Notes under the pieces: generated by a model
Database searches by the model: none
The model's input: the letters and a program-made list of their open reading frames with translations, nothing else
What the model was told of the DNA's origin: nothing
In this document: positions 10,897 to 24,000 of the stretch, piece after piece
Layout: each line of letters starts with the position of its first letter
Numbering within the stretch: position 1 is the stretch's first letter
Assembly: GCA_001179505.1 (NCBI GenBank)
Contig: CDMY01000318.1
Span: forward strand, 1-64,000
Direction of reading: 5' to 3'
DNA length: 64,000 bases
From: Vitrella brassicaformis
Taxonomy: Eukaryota; Sar; Vitrellaceae
Translations under genes and position numbers: made by a program

Positions 10897-12012
10897 CTAG
10901 CCCAGGACGTCGACGCGATAAATGAGATAACACCACCTGGCCCAGTTGTAGACCAGCCGCATAGCTACCGTCCTGCTCCTCTCATCCCGCCCATCCCCCG
11001 GCCGCCCAGTCTGCTCGTCTGCCGCCGCCCGGCTGCCCCAGACCTTGACCAAGAAGACCATCACGTCATCGCTCTCATTCGATGGGGACAGCAAAGTCGA
11101 CCGATCCATAATCTGCAGAGGGACCATGGACAGAAAGGTCTGGTGCTTGGGGGGCATCCATCGATGTGACGTGACCGACCTCGTATCGGGTGAAGTCCAT
11201 CAGGAAGGGATAAAGCGTCTCGATCATTTGCCGGAAGGCCCCGTAGGTCAGCGTGGGACCCACAGGCAGACCTGGACAGACACATGACACACACACAGAC
11301 AGACACCAAATGAGTCGAATCAAGAATGCACACACACACACACACGCACACGACGGTCGATGCTCACCTCCCAGTATCCTCGTCTGCGTCCAATCCATTC
11401 GTTCATCGCTCGACGGCTGCCCATGGAGCGTCTGGCGGCCCGCGTGGTTGGCGGTGAATCGAAAAGCCTCCCTGACGCCGGCATCGTCGGCCGCGTCACG
11501 TCGGTCTCTGAGCGCCCGCATGACGTACTCGACGAGCCGACGGGGCGAGGTGAACTCGGCCGGTCCTCTCTCGCCCACCGCTCCAACTGATCCAACGACA
11601 CAGACAGACACCGCAGACATCATGATGGCAGACATGGTTTCTTCTGTCCCTCACTGGTTGTGCTACCTGGGTCCAGGCCTCTCTTGGCAACTTCGGATCT
11701 GAGTTGCAGAGCAAGATCTTCTTGTCCGTCCTCTCCCATCGCTGCATCATCACCTGACGCGCCGCCTTCATTGGCAAGAGCTGCAGCCGCTCGTCGTTTC
11801 TTGTGCGGCCTGATCTGGGGCAGCAGATTGCAGCGCAGCGACGAGAGGGGCGAGATGAACAACATTTGTGGCCGTGGAAGCCCCTTCGATGGGTCAGTTG
11901 CTGGGCTGTGAGGCATACCAGCCACCGTCAGCATTGTGAGCGATGCGAAGAGTCGGATGGAACCAAAAACGAAGCTGCTGCCTGTCCGTAGGTGTGGAAT
12001 GACCATCCATAC
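10290..12012. repeat. Segmental duplication, copy 1 (inverted relative to 41508-43410)
   Basis: The reverse complement of 41508-43410 aligns across this interval by eye, including non-coding DNA (the GACACTTAGCGAGGCAGACC region), all exons and introns of a DUF4864-like gene, and about 10 bp beyond its start codon. Copy 2 carries an extra stretch near 42830-43050. The non-coding part (about 10300-10690) is shared a third time at about 58800-59160. Confidence 0.85.
10897..12006 (-). CDS. DUF4864/NTF2-like protein, probably organelle-targeted, copy 1
   Basis: Four exons run from an ATG at 12006 to the TAG at 10897-10899. The N-terminus is Ser/Arg-rich with a hydrophobic patch, then a Lys/Arg and Ala-rich stretch, which suggests a plastid or mitochondrial leader. 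The mature part starts near the second exon with FTSPRRLVEYVMRALRDRRD, DDAGVREAFRFTANH and, after an intron, GPTLTYGAFRQMIE; the last exon has VMVFLVKVWGSR and ends YNWARWCYLIYRVDVLG. This order (a V..L.ALR helix, D.AGI..A.RF, then strands ending in a Trp-rich one) resembles the DUF4864 family found in cyanobacteria and plastids, whose function is unknown. A near-identical copy sits at 41519-42621. The next gene starts divergently only 86 bp away. Confidence 0.6.
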
Positions 12013-12091
12013 CCTATGTACGGGTTTCCCTTCATCGACGCTCCGCCCTCACCCCCCCTCTTGGAATCTTTAGCAGAGTTGGCGGGCCATC

Positions 12092-15000
12092 ATGGACCTC
12101 CTGACGTTGGAGGGCGTTCTCTGGGCCTTCAGCGTGTCGATGCTCATCATCGGCCAGTATCTTATCTACGGCAAGTGCCATCCATCCATCCATCACAGAC
12201 CCGCTCCCCTCCCTCCCAGCCTCACCTCGTGTTGTTCTTTTGCACTGCAAGCTTCCGCTGTGGAGTGTTTGCGGCCACGGCAACGCCCCACACTGGCATT
12301 TGCCCGAATGGTTTTCGTCATCGGGAGGGCTCCTGCAGCTGTTACAAGCTCTTCACGTCGCCGCAGAAGAGCTTCAACAGTGCAAAGATAGCCTGCAATG
12401 TGGCAGGGGCCTCCGGAGAATATGACCACCTGGTAGGCAAGCCAAGAAATCGCCATTCATTCGACGAGCCTTCCATGCATCCTTCGCGTGCAGGTGACGT
12501 TGAGTGACCCTGCCGAGATGTGGTGGCTGCAGGAGTTCATCAGTGGGCAGACTTCATCACACGCCCACGTATGGGTTGACTACAGACGTGTAAGGACACT
12601 CGTGGGATGAATGGATGGCGTCATGTGGCGACGATTGGCCTAGCGTCTCTGTGGTGGCATCAGACCGAGAGTGGGTCGTTCTCGGAGCCCTCTACCCCAG
12701 ACTTCGGGGGCGCCGAGAGAGGTGCAGCAAGATGGCAAGGCCGGACACTGAAACAGAAACCGGACCACGGGTGTCTCCTTTGTGTGCCCTCCCTCGTGCA
12801 GACCGTGAGGGCATCCTGACGCCAGGCAGCTGGACGCCCAGCTCAGAGTACCACCAGGCTAACATCCACGAGGCCGAATGGGAGCCGTACCATCCCCACG
12901 GCGACAGCAATTACGCCTGCGCAGCGATCTACTGGGACGCACATGAGCACGACCACGGACACATGGCGGCTCTGCTCTCTGAAGATTGTTTCTCTTCGGA
13001 GCCTTACATTTGCGAGGTCGAGCCGTCCCCGGCCGGCGAGTGCAGTAACCCGAGAGACATAAATTGCCTTCCATTTGGCGAAGACATTCTTGTGTCTGTC
13101 TCTTTCCTGTCAGCCCCTGCTCCAGCTGTCGCTTTGACGGTGCCTAACGTGAATGATTTCGCCTCGACTGGATCCTTCAGCATCACTGTCAAGTTCTCCG
13201 TACCAGTTGACCAAGGCACGTTCAGACCGGAGCGGCTTGTGGTGCTCGGCACCACAAGTGCTGACGTCTCGGTGGCAGACTGGCCTGAGAGTGACATGAC
13301 AGCCACGGTCACCATCGATCCGACCCCTGCGAAAGGGTTATTTACGCTTATGGCTCTTGAGGGGCTGGCTGATGGGCAAAGCGATGGACAGGGGAGCCTG
13401 CCGTCGATGCCGCTGGTCATTCACAGGGGGTGTCGCATCGACAGACAGGAGTGGTCCACGGCCACTCAGCTGGATCATTACCCCAAGGTGCTCAAGCCTT
13501 TTGACTGCGCACTCAAGTGCCACCACACAAGGCATCCGGTCCACAGAGTCGCCAAACAACAGGGTGCATCTGTGCGTGTATGTGCGTGGTTTCAGCGGCT
13601 GCACTCACTACACAGTCAGGAGTGACTCCGGTGGCTCTTCCTCGAACGGCTGCTACCTGCACTCGGGGACCATCAGCAAGGAGTCTGCTGACGCTGCGGT
13701 CTCTGAACTCCTTTCATGCGGCCCAGTCCACGGTGGGGAGACACACTGGCGTGGACTGACTGCATTGTGTATTGCTTCTTTTGCATTTGATGAGAGACAC
13801 CTACGGTTCCTCTTTGGCACCCACTCCTCAGATGTGGACGAACCTCATGCGTGGATTGCCCAAAACGCCACCTCGTTCAACACGACCTCTTTCAGCGTCG
13901 ACATCATTTTCGACGAGCTGGTCCGCCGATCCGTGGCCGACCTAAGGCGCCTGGTCAACATGACGGCGGCCAACAGCACGGCGTTCGACTACAGTGTGAC
14001 CGACGTCAGCTCGCCCAGGGCCCTGGTGGCCCTGAAGGCTTTACGGGTGGATGTGAACGTCACAGAGGCAGCATTGGAGAACGGGAGTGTGTTCCTGTTC
14101 CAATTCAACAAATCGCATGCCATTGTTGACTTCGCCGATAACCAGCTGGCTGCAGAGAACCGATCGGCGGTCATAGCCCTGCATTATGGTGAGAGAGCCA
14201 GCATACCACTGCCTGTCTGTGTCTTGGTGAGATGCCCGCTTTCTTGTGCAGCCGGCCCCTCTCTGCCATTGAGTGTCTCCACCACACCCGCACCTGTGGT
14301 ACATATGCGCAAATGCGGTGTCAGCCACCGGCCACCTTTGTGTGTGTGCTCTCGGTCAGGTGACGACTGTCATTCCGTCAACCACTCCCAGCCCAACAAC
14401 CACAACTAGGTCAGATGCGAGAGGGCTTGTGTGGGTGGGAGACACAGGCATGAAATGTCCCCCTTTTGCAGCACGACAAGTACATCGCCAACCACCAAGA
14501 GCAGCACCACCAGCACAAATACAACAACGACGACGAGTGATCCCAGCACCACTCCTCCAGTCACGACCACACCCTTGCCCAGCACATCGATTAGCACCAC
14601 CACGATATCGATGCCACCAGATACCAGTTGGACATCGTCAGACAGCTGATCGACAAGAACAGCTGCACCGACATCTACCCCGGCCATCTCAGCAGATACC
14701 ACAAGCGCCATCCCTCCCATCGACCCAACCTCTGATTCCACTAGCCCCTTTCCCGATCTGAGCACGACCACTCAGAGCATCCCGTTGCCTAAGACAGCAA
14801 CAGCCAATGTCTTCACGCTTGATATTGAGGAAGTAAAGAGACACGGCAATGAATTCATTGCTCAAGCCGCATATTTATTTCTCTTGTGTGACTGCTGCAG
14901 GTGACCGATGACATCGATGCCTCGTTCAACCCAGTCGGGATCGACAGTAATGAGATTGAGCAAAGTGTCGAGTTTCTTGCTGCGGATGCCAATGTGACCG

Positions 15001-18000
15001 ATTCGCCCACCAGCGAGGAAGTCAGTGATGCCTTTAACATTCACACACAAAAGCTCAAAGCTGCAGTCACACTGGTCAGCAGGTGACAGGCCAGAAGTCT
15101 CATGTTAACCAGTAAGATGGCCTCCTTTGTCTCACGCAGGCAGGAACAGTTAAACACAAGCCGGTGGAGATTCCCGAAGCCCGTCCGCTGCTCGCATGCT
15201 CGATAGGGAGGGATGACAATGGTTACCCTCTTTCCGTCCTTGCACAAGACATACTCTGCTCCCTGATTGAGGTATGTCCGCAGCCGAAGATATAGGCCAG
15301 TTGGAAAAGCATTGTGGAAGATAACATTGTTCCTTGGTCAGACGCATCGGATACGCATCGAGCGACTTGCCAATATTTCCGTAAACTCATCAGAAGTGCC
15401 CCTGTCAACCGAGGCAGTAAAGGAGGCAGTGGATATCTTTGAGCGCGTAGAGGTCTTTGATCTGCCTGCGGGGCGGCAAGGCGCAGAAGTCTTCGATTTG
15501 CTAGCCAACATAACTCGCTCCACGATGGAGACATGGAAGTCCCAGGAAGAAGATATCACAAAAATGCGGCAGGCTGCACGAAGATCGTTGACCGCTGCCT
15601 CATCCCTCGTAAGGCAGGTCGGCGGGCTGTCAGCAAGCGTCTCTCGAAACGAGACCGTCCGGCTGACTGCTGACATTATTGCCTCAACAAGTCACCTCAC
15701 CGACTCGTATCTGCACTTCTTGGGGGACGGAGAAGCCCCTCTGCAGCTATCGGAAGGGTATGACAGCTGGATGGTCTCATTATCCTCAATTCAGTCACGA
15801 CTGGTATTGGCTGCAGCACGGTGGACATTGCACTGCGAGTTGTGAACAGCTCATCAACCATTGCCCTCGAAATCGCCAACAAAAACGTTTCAGTGGCTAT
15901 ACCAACATGACGATCGACAATCCAAGCTCACAAGGACCTCGAGAACTCCGCAGGCACCTCTGACCCGGCGGAGCTCCAGATTGTAATTCGAGTGCGGTCT
16001 CTGTGCCGACGGCGCAGCTGATTTGGTGGTAAGAAGGGCTGTACTCGGACGCCAGGCGGAACGATACAGCGGACGTGGAGGCAACTGTTAAGAGCATGCT
16101 GGATATGCCAGAGAGGGAAATGGAGACCACATGGGAGGGCAAGGGCGGCACTCTTACTGCTTCAGTAAGGACACAAACAAAGCATCATCAAAAATGCATA
16201 CGCGCCTGTGTCACCCTTCAGGTGCGTCACTGCGGTCAGGATGTGCCTTTGCAGCTCAACAGGACGGATGCCCCCATCATTCTGCACATTCCCGTGCCCG
16301 AGACCGACAGCGACGATCCTCACGGCCTCTTCGGTGATGAATACGGGATTGTCCAGATCGACGGCAAGCTGAAGGCGATGAACAGGACAGAAGCAGTGAG
16401 GCACGGTCGTCACTTCATTGTGAGGAGACAGCTGACGTGTGGATACTTTGACTATATGACGCAGCAGTGGAGCACAGAAGGTACGTAAGTGGCAATTTTC
16501 ACATCAGCCTTTCAGCTTCTGGAGTTCTCTCTCTCTCTCTCTCTCTCGCCCTGTTAGGCTGTTATCACAACACAACGCTCACGACCGATGAGACGATCGT
16601 GTGCCACTGCTTCCACCTTTCGGAGTTTGGGGTGATATTCAGGCAAGCCATCGACTGTATGCTATTGATGCCACAATGCGATAGACGGACTCGTGTCTTT
16701 GTCTCTTTAGGTCGGGAGTGCAAGTTGAAGCAGCTTTGAATGATGTCGGTTCAGCCCTTGCAAACAGCAGATTGGGCAAAGCGATCCGCGACAGCAGTTT
16801 CTCGTCGGTCATCGCAGAATCGCAGCAGTCACTCCAGCGGCTGACGAATACGACAGCATGGGGGAATAACGTGGCCGCCCGCTTCGTTGCCGCAGAAATC
16901 GGGTTTGTCTTGGTTCTCCTCATCCTTGCAGCCTGGTGGGACCGCAGATACAAGTAGGCACAGAGTGAACAGCATGTGACCGGCCACGAGTGCAGTGTGT
17001 GCCCATTTATCCCCTCGTAGGGTGTCAGAAACGGATCTGTTCGACACCTGGATGACCGACCCCTTGTTAGACAGTCGATACCAGTCATACAAGTGGATGC
17101 TGCAGCAGCGGAAGCGATGGCTTGGTTGGTTCCATCGGTGCTGCGGCGGCCAACCCTGCCGGGAGCTCCAACGGCTGTGCAATCGCCTGTCTGGTCGGCA
17201 ACCCACCATTCATGTGACGGAGCTAAAAGCAATCAGGTCAGTGACGGACTGAGGGCAACCACGCCAGATGAGTGATGTGTCTCTGTTCACGTGTCTGCAG
17301 GCGTATACGAGAGCAGGTCATTTTAAGCTTAAGGAAAGGGGACGACTTGCACGTCATTCGCGGCAGTCCTGAAGCGGCCGTCTTTGAGGCCCTTGCCGCT
17401 TCGCCAGCGTACAGCCATTGAAAGCGCTCTCGGTCTCTGCAAGGCGGCGTCAACTCGTCGACACGCAATGTCCTAGAAATGGCTTCCTCTCACAACGTCC
17501 ACCCTCCCACAAGAACATTGTCGTCGAACGTTGTACAACAAAACCAGAATACACAGAGGATTTCTACGGAGTGACAATGCCAGGGAAGAGCCGGCAAAGA
17601 GGACAGCCAGAGGCAGTTCTGACTCCGTAGTGGAAGGCCATAAGAGCGAACGAGGATCCTTCACGAGAGGATCTAACCTTTCCATAAACTCCGTCGCTGG
17701 CAGCAGTAGGAGGAAGAACAGGTGGAGCATAAACAGACTACCGAACCTCTTCCGACCATTGGGGGCAGGATGGACGGTCGAGCTCATCAGGTACGTCTCG
17801 CAAAGGAGCTCATCAGGTACGTCTCGCAAAGGATCTGCAACCTAATTCTTATGTCTTGTTCTCCTGGCAGCTCAGGAATTCTCTCAAACGCAATGCGAAG
17901 CTGCCTCCTCGTTCAAGTGCGGCGGCAGCAAGAAGCGGCGGTGACGGTGCAGCGATGGTGGAGGAAGACCCTCGCCGGCCGTCTGCCGTTTCGTGTTTCA

Positions 18001-20474
18001 TCCTCGTTCGCGAACGGCAAGTCATCTGACAACGCCAAGGCTGGCTCTCCGACTTTCCAGTCAACTGCTATACTCTCTGGCAGCTCCGTCATCTCCGTTC
18101 TGAAGTCGCCGCAGTCTCCCCAGTCGCAAGCCCCCGTGCACCGTGAGGAACGGGAAACCCTAGAGGAGGCAGATGCCGCCGCAGAGCCCGCAACAGCACA
18201 AGAACTTCACTTCCTCAGGCAGAAGTCTGAAACTCAGGACCACGGGAGCCCACAAGTCCTCAACAACGACCTGGAAAGGGCACACACAGCAGATCTCAAC
18301 ACAAGGAAGGTTAAGACGAGGAGGACTGTGAGTTTCTGCGCTGACATGTTGCATTCGGAGGACGATCCGGCCAAGACGCAAGGGAGAGAGATGCCAGTCG
18401 GAGCAGGCACATACACAAGACGAAGGGAGTCCACTGTGGAGGCATGCATGACGGAGGTGAGACGGCCCAGCGGGGGAGACATGATCCCATGGTGAGTGGT
18501 TGTTTCATTTAGGTGCAAAAAGAGGTCGACGCGATAGTGGAGAGGGCAATTAGGCGACACGAATACATAGAATGGAGCCGGAAAAGGATTTTCTTGACGG
18601 TGTTGAGACGGCATCATCCCATCCTCAGGTAGCGACAGGTCTGAGCGAAGGACCCTGCATCTTCCCTGTCTCATGTCTCAGTTTGTGCATTCCCAACCCA
18701 GTGCTGACAGGTATGGCGCATACATGTACATGTCACTTGTCTGCCCGGATTGACACGTGTCTTCGTGTATGTATGCAGCTGTGCAGAGATGTCTCATCGG
18801 CGGTGCGGTGCTAGTGGGTTTGTCAATGATATCAGCCGCTTTCTACTCTTACGAAGATGTATCCAATAAGCATGCTGACGACTGCCTTCTCAATTGTGGG
18901 GGCAAGCTGGGCGACTGGGCAATCACTGCGAGGCGTAAGTGCTCCCAGGTGCCTCTGCACTAACTGACACACAGACGAATCGTGTTGTACTTGCCGTGTT
19001 CTGCAGAGCTCGATATTTTTGTGTCGGCGTTGATTATCAGCAAGCCGGTATAAGTGCGAGAGGCAATCTGTCCAAAGCGGCTTTTTCATTGCCTGTCATC
19101 GCGTAGGTCCCATTCTGTATCTATTTGCTCTTCCGGAAAGAAGTGCCGGTGATCGCTCCCATCGTCAAGCGGCGTGACGATAGGATTGGTTTTCGGTCAT
19201 CGATCACCGACAGCCAGGCATCGGCATCGGCATCGGGCCGTGCCAGCTTCACAGATTCTTTTCGGTGGCCGTTTCGAGCTTCTCCAGACTTCCACAGGAA
19301 TAAGACCCTAGATCGCATGATAAAGTCGAAGCGCTCGTCTATCGACGCGACAGGGCGACATTCGGGGATCTTTCCGCTTGAGATGGTGCGCACGACAACA
19401 CATTTCAGCGCTCCATGTGACTCCCTTCCTTGTTTGTCTCTGCAGAAACTGGATCGGTTGGAGAAGTGGCGCAGGAAGGAGCGGCTTGGCTTCTTGCTTG
19501 CCTTTCTCTGGTGGACCTGGTGCATCTTCTTTATCGTGGTGTTTGTCTTTTCGCCAACGCTCGCTGCTATGGCAAGCGACGAGTTCAGCTCTCCACGGCC
19601 AGTCTATCGAGACTTCGTCGTGACGGCCCTCATCGACGTGATCGGACACCTGGTGCTGCAGCCTATCATTCATTTCCTTATCGTCACGTGTCTCATCGGA
19701 AGCGTGACGAAAACCGGCCTGCTGGACGGCTTTGTTGCTGCCTTTCCACGTTATCTGGACTTTACTTGGGCAGGTGCCCATTCGCCTCAGGAGCTGGCGG
19801 TGCAGCTGCACGTCATTCGAGACGCAAACATCGGCCGGCGTGTTGCGTCAGATGCCGAGTGGGCGCAAGATGAGGGCCTCAAGATCGCCCTCACGGCCGT
19901 CAAGCTGCTCTGCCATGGCCATCCAATAATACTCGAGGATCAGCCTGCCTCGGAATACAGGCCTCCCTTCAGCACCAAAGGTGGTCAGCCTGACGAGAAT
20001 ATGCTGAAATCAGCCAAAGAGGAGGCATCGGAGGTCTCCAGCATGTCGGCGCGTAAGAGGCAGATATTACGATCACTGCCGTACATGTCTTCCAACTACG
20101 AGACGCAATGGTACAAGCCGACCGACCGCGTCCGAGTGTCCATCTCGATCCAAGCAATGAACGACAACGCAGAGCACCCGCCCGACGCCTGTAGCCTTCC
20201 TGCAAAGCGCCCACTGAGACGCCCTCGCCCATTGGCGCAGCCACATGCACTTATTTCCGTGGAAAATGTGGGAGACACAGCTGAGACAGAAAGGTTCCAA
20301 CCACATCTACAGCAGCCGAAGCTCACGGAAGACGACTCGGCTGCGAGTTGGGGGACGACTTTTACCGACGTGAGCCTTGCCCCGCCTGTTGCAGTAGAGC
20401 ACCATCCGTGCCCCGCTTCTATTCCTCACGAGGGCGCTAAAGAAGGGAAACTTGGGGCGATCGAATGGATCTGA
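12092..20474 (+). CDS. Polycystin-1-like membrane protein: C-type lectin, GPS motif, several TMs
   Basis: The start at 12092 encodes a hydrophobic leader (VLWAFSVSMLIIGQYLIYG). Exons at about 12252-13020 encode a C-type lectin domain (GICPNGFRHREGSCSCYKLF, HLVTLSDPAEMWW, then the WTPSSEYHQANIHEAEW exon and YICEV). Next come an Ig-like beta domain (about 13110-13400), a Cys-rich PAN-like patch (13430-13670), N-glycosylated ectodomain, a Thr/Ser mucin-like stretch (14480-14650), and long helical ectodomain (14900-15840). A pre-GPS region with CGYFDYMTQQW leads into a GPS motif (TIVCHCFHLSEFGVIF, about 16600-16640). TMs follow near 16870-16940, 18790-18860, 19015-19125, 19490-19570 and 19614-19710, with an IQ-like VQRWWRKTLAGR segment (about 17945) in a cytosolic loop. 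The last exon ends at the TGA in 20472-20474. Lectin + GPS + multi-pass is the polycystin-1/PKD1-like order, but no PLAT domain and fewer than 11 TMs are seen. It is modelled as one gene with over 20 exons; a split into two genes cannot be excluded. Confidence 0.65.
15770..16075 (+). other. Frame disruption inside the polycystin-like ectodomain
   Basis: The frame carrying HLTDSYLHFLGDGEAP continues to a stop at 15845, while convincing coding in another frame (VDIALRVVNSSSTIALEI) starts near 15823 and hits a TGA near 15908. I found no ordinary GT-AG pair that joins these to the exon beginning about 16075. It may be a frameshift, an unusual small intron or an assembly error. Confidence 0.45.
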
Positions 20475-21092
20475 CGGCCTGTAGCGTCAGTCCGGATGTC
20501 TGTATGCCTGCACGTCTGTATGTCGTAGTCTTGTGACCATCGCAAAATAGAAGCGCAGAAGTAGTGCTGTCAGTGTGCGCATTTCTTTCTTCTTGAGTAG
20601 TCGAATCGGCACAGGACGGTAGACCCCCTGTTGCTGTTGTGTGGGATGCACGTGTCTTGCCGATCGATCCTTCCTAGCACTTTGATTTATCCACAGTGAT
20701 CGATGCGCTGTTTTCTTGATGAATCAACAATCATGTCTCCACTGCGTTTGTCCAGTCTGCGCGGCGGTAGCGGCTGTGTGTGTGACACTCTGTGTGTTTG
20801 TGTGTGTGTGTGTTGGTGGTGGCGGCGTTCGTTCGTTCTTTCTTTTTCAAATTAGTCTTCACCACAGTCTGTCTGTGTGGGAGTGTGCGCTGGGAGCGGG
20901 CTGCGTATGCGTGTGGATTCTCCGTAATAAAGACCATGGATGAGACACCAGTTCGTTGCATGCGTCATTTCATGCAGCACGCAACGAAACGATCGATGCA
21001 CGAAACACACACATATATGATCGATATCCATCGGAAGGCAAAGACTGTACACGTGCACAATCAATATCGGTCACCCACACTACACATCATGA
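20475..21092. other. Intergenic region between convergent genes
   Basis: About 620 bp separate two convergent stop codons. TG tracts lie near 20777-20812. No gene or RNA recognised. Confidence 0.6.
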
Positions 21093-24000
21093 TCAACGCG
21101 CGAGAGGCGTGAAGTAGTCAGTGATTCTCCTCTGGCCGGCGGCAGGCACTGAGAGGCCTCGCCGGCGGACCTCTATGCGACAATCGACAGCTAGCTGAGG
21201 CAGCGCCACACACTCAAACCCACGAGCAGCCATGGCAGAGCGGAAGAGCACCGTACGGAAGTACACAGCGTCCTCCTTCACAGGGACCCTCGCCAGCTCC
21301 AGTGCGTCGAGCACAGTGGGCGGGTCGGCCGGCGGCTCCGGCGGCTCCTCCGCACACGCGTCATCTATTCTGACCTGCCTCTCTTCCTCGCTCCATGAAG
21401 CCAGCGACACCTCATCCCAGTCACACTCGGCATCCCACCGGAGCCACTCATAGTCCTCCTTGTCTACCGGCCCCTCAGTGCACTCCAACACTATCACATC
21501 CACATTGGGCAGCTGCGTCACGGAGACAGACATGCGGCGGCCAGGGCCGCGACAAAACCTTGCTCGTGCGGTGAGTAGGTGGGGCAGAAGACATGAGAAG
21601 CGAGGGCCTGCACTGTGGTGACCTGTGCTGTGATGCGCTGTATTCGCTGGCTGATGGAGCCCTCTATCGGTGCTTGCTCGCCTGTCTGCCCCCTGCTGAC
21701 TACAGTGAGTGTCCACGGCCTCTCTCTGTCGGCGAAATGGCCCTGCAGGTGGAACAAGGGGCCCTTGCCAGAGTAGTTGCGCAGACAGAGAGGCAGCGAG
21801 TAGCCAAACTCATCCACATCCTCATCAGCCGACTCGTCAGGCCAGAACCTGATGGTCTGCAGCTGCTTGATGCTCCTGACTGCTTCATGTACCACTGCCT
21901 CCCCCCTCTCCCCCCTCCCCTCAGCCAAGTCTAGCGTGCAGACGGCGGGAAAATACCGCTCAAACCACGACAACAGGCCCTGCGGGAGAGGCTCGAGCGC
22001 GTCAGATGCCTCGTCGAGTGCCAGTGTGTGTGCGCGAGAGAAGGTGAGGGACGGCAGCAGCTGGTATATTCCCATGGGCAGCAGCTGGCCTGGCTACAGG
22101 CCGGTGGGGAAGGTCACTCGCGTGGCGAGGGAGGCCAGGAGGATCAGTGTCGGCTTGTAGGTGCGCAGGTCGTCGTCGGTCATGGCGATCAGCAGGCTGA
22201 GTGGGAAGGTGAAGTCGCTCTGGCTGTAGTCCTCCTCTGCGCGGGGGGCCAGACAGTTCTCGCGGAAGCCATCGAGCTCCTGCAGACAGGTATGACAGGA
22301 AACAGGCACCACAGATGCATGTGTGTCGTGGGGATGAGCACAAGCATGTCCTCTTCCCTTCTCGTCTCACCTCAACAGTTCGGAGATCGAGTTGTCCTCC
22401 CGGCGGCTTGATGGTCGCTCGCAGCGCATCGACGTCCGTCGGCGGTCGCTGCACTTGAGTAGTCGATGACATACCCCGGCCTGCCGATGACCACCCCCTG
22501 GATGCGCTTGACGTGGCCAAGGCAGTGTCCCAGCTCCTTGACGGCATTCGCCAGGTCCCACCCATCGAGTGTCGCGGTGTGCACGCCCGCCTTGGACCCA
22601 CACCACTGCATCCAGGCTTCAGGACCTTCAGGGGCGGGATCGGGCAGCTCCGGCTCGCCAAACACACGGGGGGCGGGGGCAGGGTGCATTTCGAGCGACC
22701 GGAGATTGCTGAACAATGGAAAATGCAACACAGTGCAACAGAACACACGGTGTTGTCATGTCTTCTTGCTTGTGCTTTTTCCCTCATTCAACGCACCTCG
22801 GCCGCCACGACCGCATGTCTGCGACGTCACCCCACGCGCCCGTCACCACCACACCCTCGAGCAATGGGAAGATGAACGGCCGATCACACAAGGTCAGGTC
22901 AGGAACTCCTCTCTCTAGCTCCCTGTCTTGGTCGCACTGCCTCTCCCTCTCCGCCGTGTGCGCCTCCAGGCTCATCAGACTCGCTCGCGCACCCTCCACC
23001 AGTTTGGCCATCGACGTAGTTAGAGGGCAGCGCAGCACGGCCCGCTTGGCCTGGCGGAGCCGCGGCCGCCAGGCCTCCATCTGCTGATGGGTCATGTGGA
23101 AGGGCTGCTTGCTGGTGATGCACAGCTGGTCGGGCGCCATGATGGCGGGGGATGCGTTGACGGCCGGGTGTGTGCGGCTGAGGGATCCGACGAGTGCGAT
23201 GGTGTCGAGGAGGGGCATGATGTGGCCGGAGGTGACCACGTCCGGCAGGCCCAGCAGGGGATGCGGCGACAACGACTGACAGAAACCGCAGGGAGAGAGA
23301 GAGAGGGAAACGAGACGATTTGCCTGTTGTGTGGTGTGGTGTGGTGTGGTGGCCTCAGAAGTACACACCTCGTGTGTGATGGTCTCTGCGATCAGGTCTA
23401 GCCGACGATGAGCGAGTCGGATGTCGTTGACGGTCAGCCGCACGTCCGTGGCTATCTGACCGCCACCAACGCCGCCCATCTTCTCCAGCAAATCTACGCA
23501 CAGCTTGTAGTGCACCGACACGCGCTGACGTCACGTGAAGAGGAAGGGACACAAGTCGAGTGCATGGCATGACTCATGGACAGCGTGAGTGATCACCTGT
23601 CCCCCTCTCTCACCTTGTGCACGTGCGGGCATGCCTTCTTGCCAATCCCCGCTGCCCAGCGGCCCTTCGATGCAAACACATCCCTCGCCTGCACCGACCG
23701 TTCATGGGCATGAACGACGACAAACAAACCCGCCATCCATGTGTGTGGGGTGTGCGTCCTCTCTCTCTCTCTCTCTCTGTGTTGTGGGGGGGGGNNNNNN
23801 NNNNNNNNNNNNNNNNNNNNNNNNNNNNNNNNNNNNNNNNNNNNNNNNNNNNNNNNNNNNNNNNNNNNNNNNNNNNNNNNNNNNNNNNNNNNNNNNNNNN
23901 NNNNNNNNNNNNNNNNNNNNNNNNNNNNNNNNNNNNNNNNNNNNNNNNNNNNNNNNNNNNNNNNNNNNNNNNNNNNNNNNNNNNNNNNNNNNNNNNNNNN

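Noticed and set aside
12171-12251. GC-AG intron (GCAAGT donor) in the polycystin-like gene
   Set aside because: The GC donor leads into the wrong frame; a GT donor four bases downstream (GTGCCA at 12175) joins the lectin frame correctly.
22002-22787. Long alternative minus-strand frame
   Set aside because: It runs through introns of the F-box-like gene in another frame and shows no conserved motif.
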